A DNA stretch of 64,000 nucleotides from Incurvaria masculella (lineage: Eukaryota; Arthropoda; Insecta; Lepidoptera; Incurvariidae), in contig OX335653.1 of the NCBI GenBank assembly GCA_946894095.1, positions 11,041,001-11,105,000 on the forward strand, given 5' to 3'. This document shows positions 61,601 to 64,000 of the stretch, in pieces. Both the position numbers and the translations under genes were made by a program. Numbering within the stretch: the stretch's first letter is position 1; each line of letters begins with the position of its first letter. A model generated the notes under the pieces. It saw only the letters and a list, made by a program, of their open reading frames with translations. It did no database searches and was not told the origin of the DNA.

Positions 61601-61779
61601 ATTAAACTTTCTAAAGTGACTAAAAAAACATTAAAATCTTGACCACTTTTAGTGTGGTAGGGAACCGTGTTAGGGCCTCGAAGGCCATTTCGCTAGTTTA
61701 ATGGCAGTCGCAGGGCAGAATAGTGCTTTGCCCAATGGACGAAGAATCGTTTTTTTTTTAAACACACCTTCGCGACAGC

Positions 61780-62230
61780 CTCAACGTCTTCACCGCCAAG
61801 ATTCGGGCCGGGCCGACGTTGCTCGCAGGTGAACGCTCGTGCCAATCACGCCCGTCGAATCTTCAATATGAATTCGCCTCGAGTCGCGGCCGCGCGCGCG
61901 TATCGGCCGCCGGATCCCTCCGACGGCGGCGGCGGGCGGTCCCGCTGACGCGAGAATCGAGCGGCGACATCTCCCATTCATGCCCCGCGACCCCGCGAGC
62001 CCGCAGCTCATAGACGGAATGGCTGGGCGCGGGCGGGTCGTGGCGCATGGCGAGCCATCGCGATCCTCGCCGGTCACGACTTTCGGCAAATATTTTCCGG
62101 ACACAGGTTCGGTGTGGGAGCGCGGCGCTCGGCTATCGCTTCCGTATTCTGCACCCTCATTTCGACGGCCAACGAGAAACATATTGTTCGCGCGCGACAC
62201 AATGCGAATCGTGTAGCTCAATCGGCGGAG
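61780..62230. other. GC island in intron 3, no supported exon
   Basis: Strongly CpG-rich, with open frames on both strands up to 143 codons. No PAN/ZP cysteine pattern is present, and no acceptor with the required phase leads into a recognisable peptide. Confidence 0.45.
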
Positions 62231-63684
62231 AGCTAGGAAACATAGACTTTGCCCTCAACAGCGGCAAATACGAATTAAACAAAAAGACAGGCTAGATATC
62301 CGTTTGTGGAAGAGCTTAGAAAACGTGGCAAACAAGTTCCTTACGATATAAAAGGACAAGAGAAGAATGCACGAAATGGTTCGTGGTAACGCCCAAGGCA
62401 TATAGTTTGATCGTAGCGTTTTAATTGGAAGTAGACTAATATAGACCATCATCTTAAACGGTTCATCGTTTACGCCTGAGGGGGTTCGAACCTTCGAACT
62501 ACCCTGTTGATATTATCACCCACCGCCAGATATATATCGCCTCATTTCCCGGATCATTAACTATTTATATTGAGACATAGAAAACGATTTTAGGTACGGT
62601 GGTAATTTGTAGAGATCCTTGGAGTTCGAATAATTACGCAAGCATCAAGCAAAGATTGGGTCGAACCCAAAAGGAGTATAAAGTCAATAGTACTGTTGAA
62701 CACGTGCGGTTAGCGTGGGCGAGCTAATGATCATACCGATCCCAAGATTAACGTGTAACCCATAGTCATCGGGCCACCCGAAGAGATTGACCTAAACGTG
62801 GCAAGCGCCCGCCACTGAACGTCCAGGTCTCGCGCAAACAATTTGCTCGAACTTCTCCGTAAATGACGCCTCAGATTAGATTTTATAACAAAGTTAATTT
62901 CGACCATAAAGTTTAACATCATCGCGGCATGCCTATGGGAAGGAGTATCGCTTCCGCTCAGTATACTGTCGTAAAGTGTTTCACAAAATTATGTTACCCG
63001 GAACTTGTCACGGCTTTACGCATTCTTCGTCAGATACGGTGCTACTTTGTACGGGATCAAAGGTAAAAACATCTGACTTTGAGTTCAACGTTATGTGGGA
63101 TTACGAAAGGCGATTTTCGTCCACTGACTATAAGAGAAAATTATTAAAGCAGTATGTGTATAGCATGATGAATTGAAATGAATGCATCACAGTTAAGAAA
63201 ACAAGGGTTGAGGAAACCCAACAATTCAGTGCAAAGAACTAGATGACAGAGCAATGGGTTTGTCACTGGTTATGCAGGCCTAAATTGATAAAAAAAATGC
63301 ATGTATGCATCGGTTGACGTATTTTAAATTGAACATAAAACACCACGACTGCAATCAAAAGCAACAGTCGGATTATTGAGCGAGTATTAAGAATTTGTGT
63401 TTTGCGATTCAATACCAGATAATCTTGAGATCAAAGAGCAAACAAAAATAAAAAATAGACAATGGATGTACGGTCAGGAGTCAAGAGCGCGGGAAGCAGC
63501 GTGCGCTGGCAACGCCAAGCCTAGACGACCGGCGCGGTCAGGCGAGGTTCCAAGGCTGTCGATGGCTTACTAGAAAGTGGTTTGTGATTGAGCATTATTA
63601 AATATTGTTGCGTACAGGACACGGATATGTTAATGAAACAAAACATATTATGTGAAATGAGTAAAACATTTTGCGTTAAAACTA

Positions 63685-63850
63685 CCTAAATAATAATAAT
63701 AAAATTATTTATTGTATACCTTTTAAAAATAGTTACAATAGGCAGGCTCAATGCTGAAGGGCATTTTCTACTTAAAAGAGTAGGTGTAGCAGATTTAATA
63801 AGAATAAATACTAATGTACATGATCAAATATACTAATACAAATACAATTG
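63685..63850 (-). mobile_element. truncated LINE 3' end
   Basis: On the minus strand it reads caattgagc-type text, including ttgagcctgcctattgtaac, then a short T-rich stretch and tacaataaataattttatta ending in a (TTA)n tail. This resembles 3' ends of lepidopteran CR1/Jockey-like LINEs. Confidence 0.45.
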
Positions 63851-64000
63851 AAATCACAGATACAAATTAAACGATCTTAAAGATTATTTAGATGCGAATA
63901 TGAAATTTAAGAAGGAAAACCGCATATATGAATGTATGAAAACATAACGAATGCATTGGGTACTGATATTATGGAGTAAAATATAATGGATGAAAGGGAA

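Larger units (their letters stand above)
56602..64000 (+). other. intron 3 of the PAN gene, 5' part (continues beyond the window)
   Basis: It begins GTAAGC. It holds SINE fragments (56880-57000 and 58415-58630), a GC-rich patch at 58090-58200, a large GC island at 61780-62230 and a LINE 3' end near 63685-63850. No further PAN or ZP exon was found. 58640-61780 is AT-rich apart from short GC-richer stretches near 59870-60250 and 60780-60920, with no supported gene. Confidence 0.65.

Noticed and set aside
61790..62221. Candidate downstream exon in the GC island of intron 3
   Set aside because: No PAN or ZP cysteine pattern and no acceptor with the required phase.
1..64000. CRISPR arrays, operons or other prokaryotic systems
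   Set aside because: No regular short-repeat/spacer array, no dense co-directional genes, and clear intron-exon structure.

Overview
This is eukaryotic DNA, most likely from a moth or butterfly (Lepidoptera). The base composition is AT-rich with short GC-rich islands, coding exons are small and very far apart, and much of the remainder consists of old transposable-element copies. Several of these look like families typical of lepidopteran genomes: Helitron ends finishing in a GC hairpin plus CTAG, the GGGTTCCGT...CACTTGGCCGG repeat, TTAA-bounded miniature elements and abundant short SINE bodies. No bacterial-type operon, CRISPR array, intact tRNA gene or intact transposase gene was seen. The species assignment is inferred from repeat character and was not tested by a search.

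One gene is well supported. It lies on the + strand, and three coding exons (50404-50804, 53462-53622, 56400-56601) join in matching reading phases. They encode the N-terminal 254 residues of a secreted protein: signal peptide, Pro/Ala-rich linker, one complete six-cysteine PAN/Apple domain, and the start of a second PAN domain. This layout fits insect apical extracellular-matrix proteins that usually end in a zona pellucida (ZP) domain and membrane anchor (the nompA / trynity / nyobe / neyo / morpheyus group). The ZP part is not in the window, and intron 3 runs off the right edge. A 3' splice site 8 bases before the ATG means a further 5' exon lies upstream, so 1-50395 is probably a mixture of first intron and intergenic DNA.

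Layout: 1-10 kb holds a LINE 3' end, an inverted-repeat element, a SINE and a TA-flanked MITE. 10-13 kb holds a LINE relic and a ~115-bp tandem repeat interrupted by a SINE. 15-16.1 kb holds a small inverted repeat and CA and CG microsatellites. 18-23 kb holds a LINE end and two TTAA fold-back elements, one interrupted by a Helitron. 24.6-28.2 kb is a dense pile of nested repeats. 29-41 kb is mostly unique sequence with GC islands, one TTAA MITE and a 174-bp tandem duplication. 41.7-48 kb holds a Helitron and several SINEs, one with a 5S-rRNA-derived head. 50.4-64 kb is the PAN gene with repeat-filled introns.

Nested insertions let the repeats be ordered in time. A 550-bp TTAA MITE sits inside a GGGTTCCGT repeat whose unoccupied counterpart is also present at 27.7-28.0 kb. 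A GGGTTCCGT repeat sits inside a LINE 3' end. A Helitron sits inside a fold-back element. A SINE sits inside the minisatellite. Just upstream of exon 3 the splice-acceptor region has been tandemly repeated about four times, which is the most unusual gene-linked feature.
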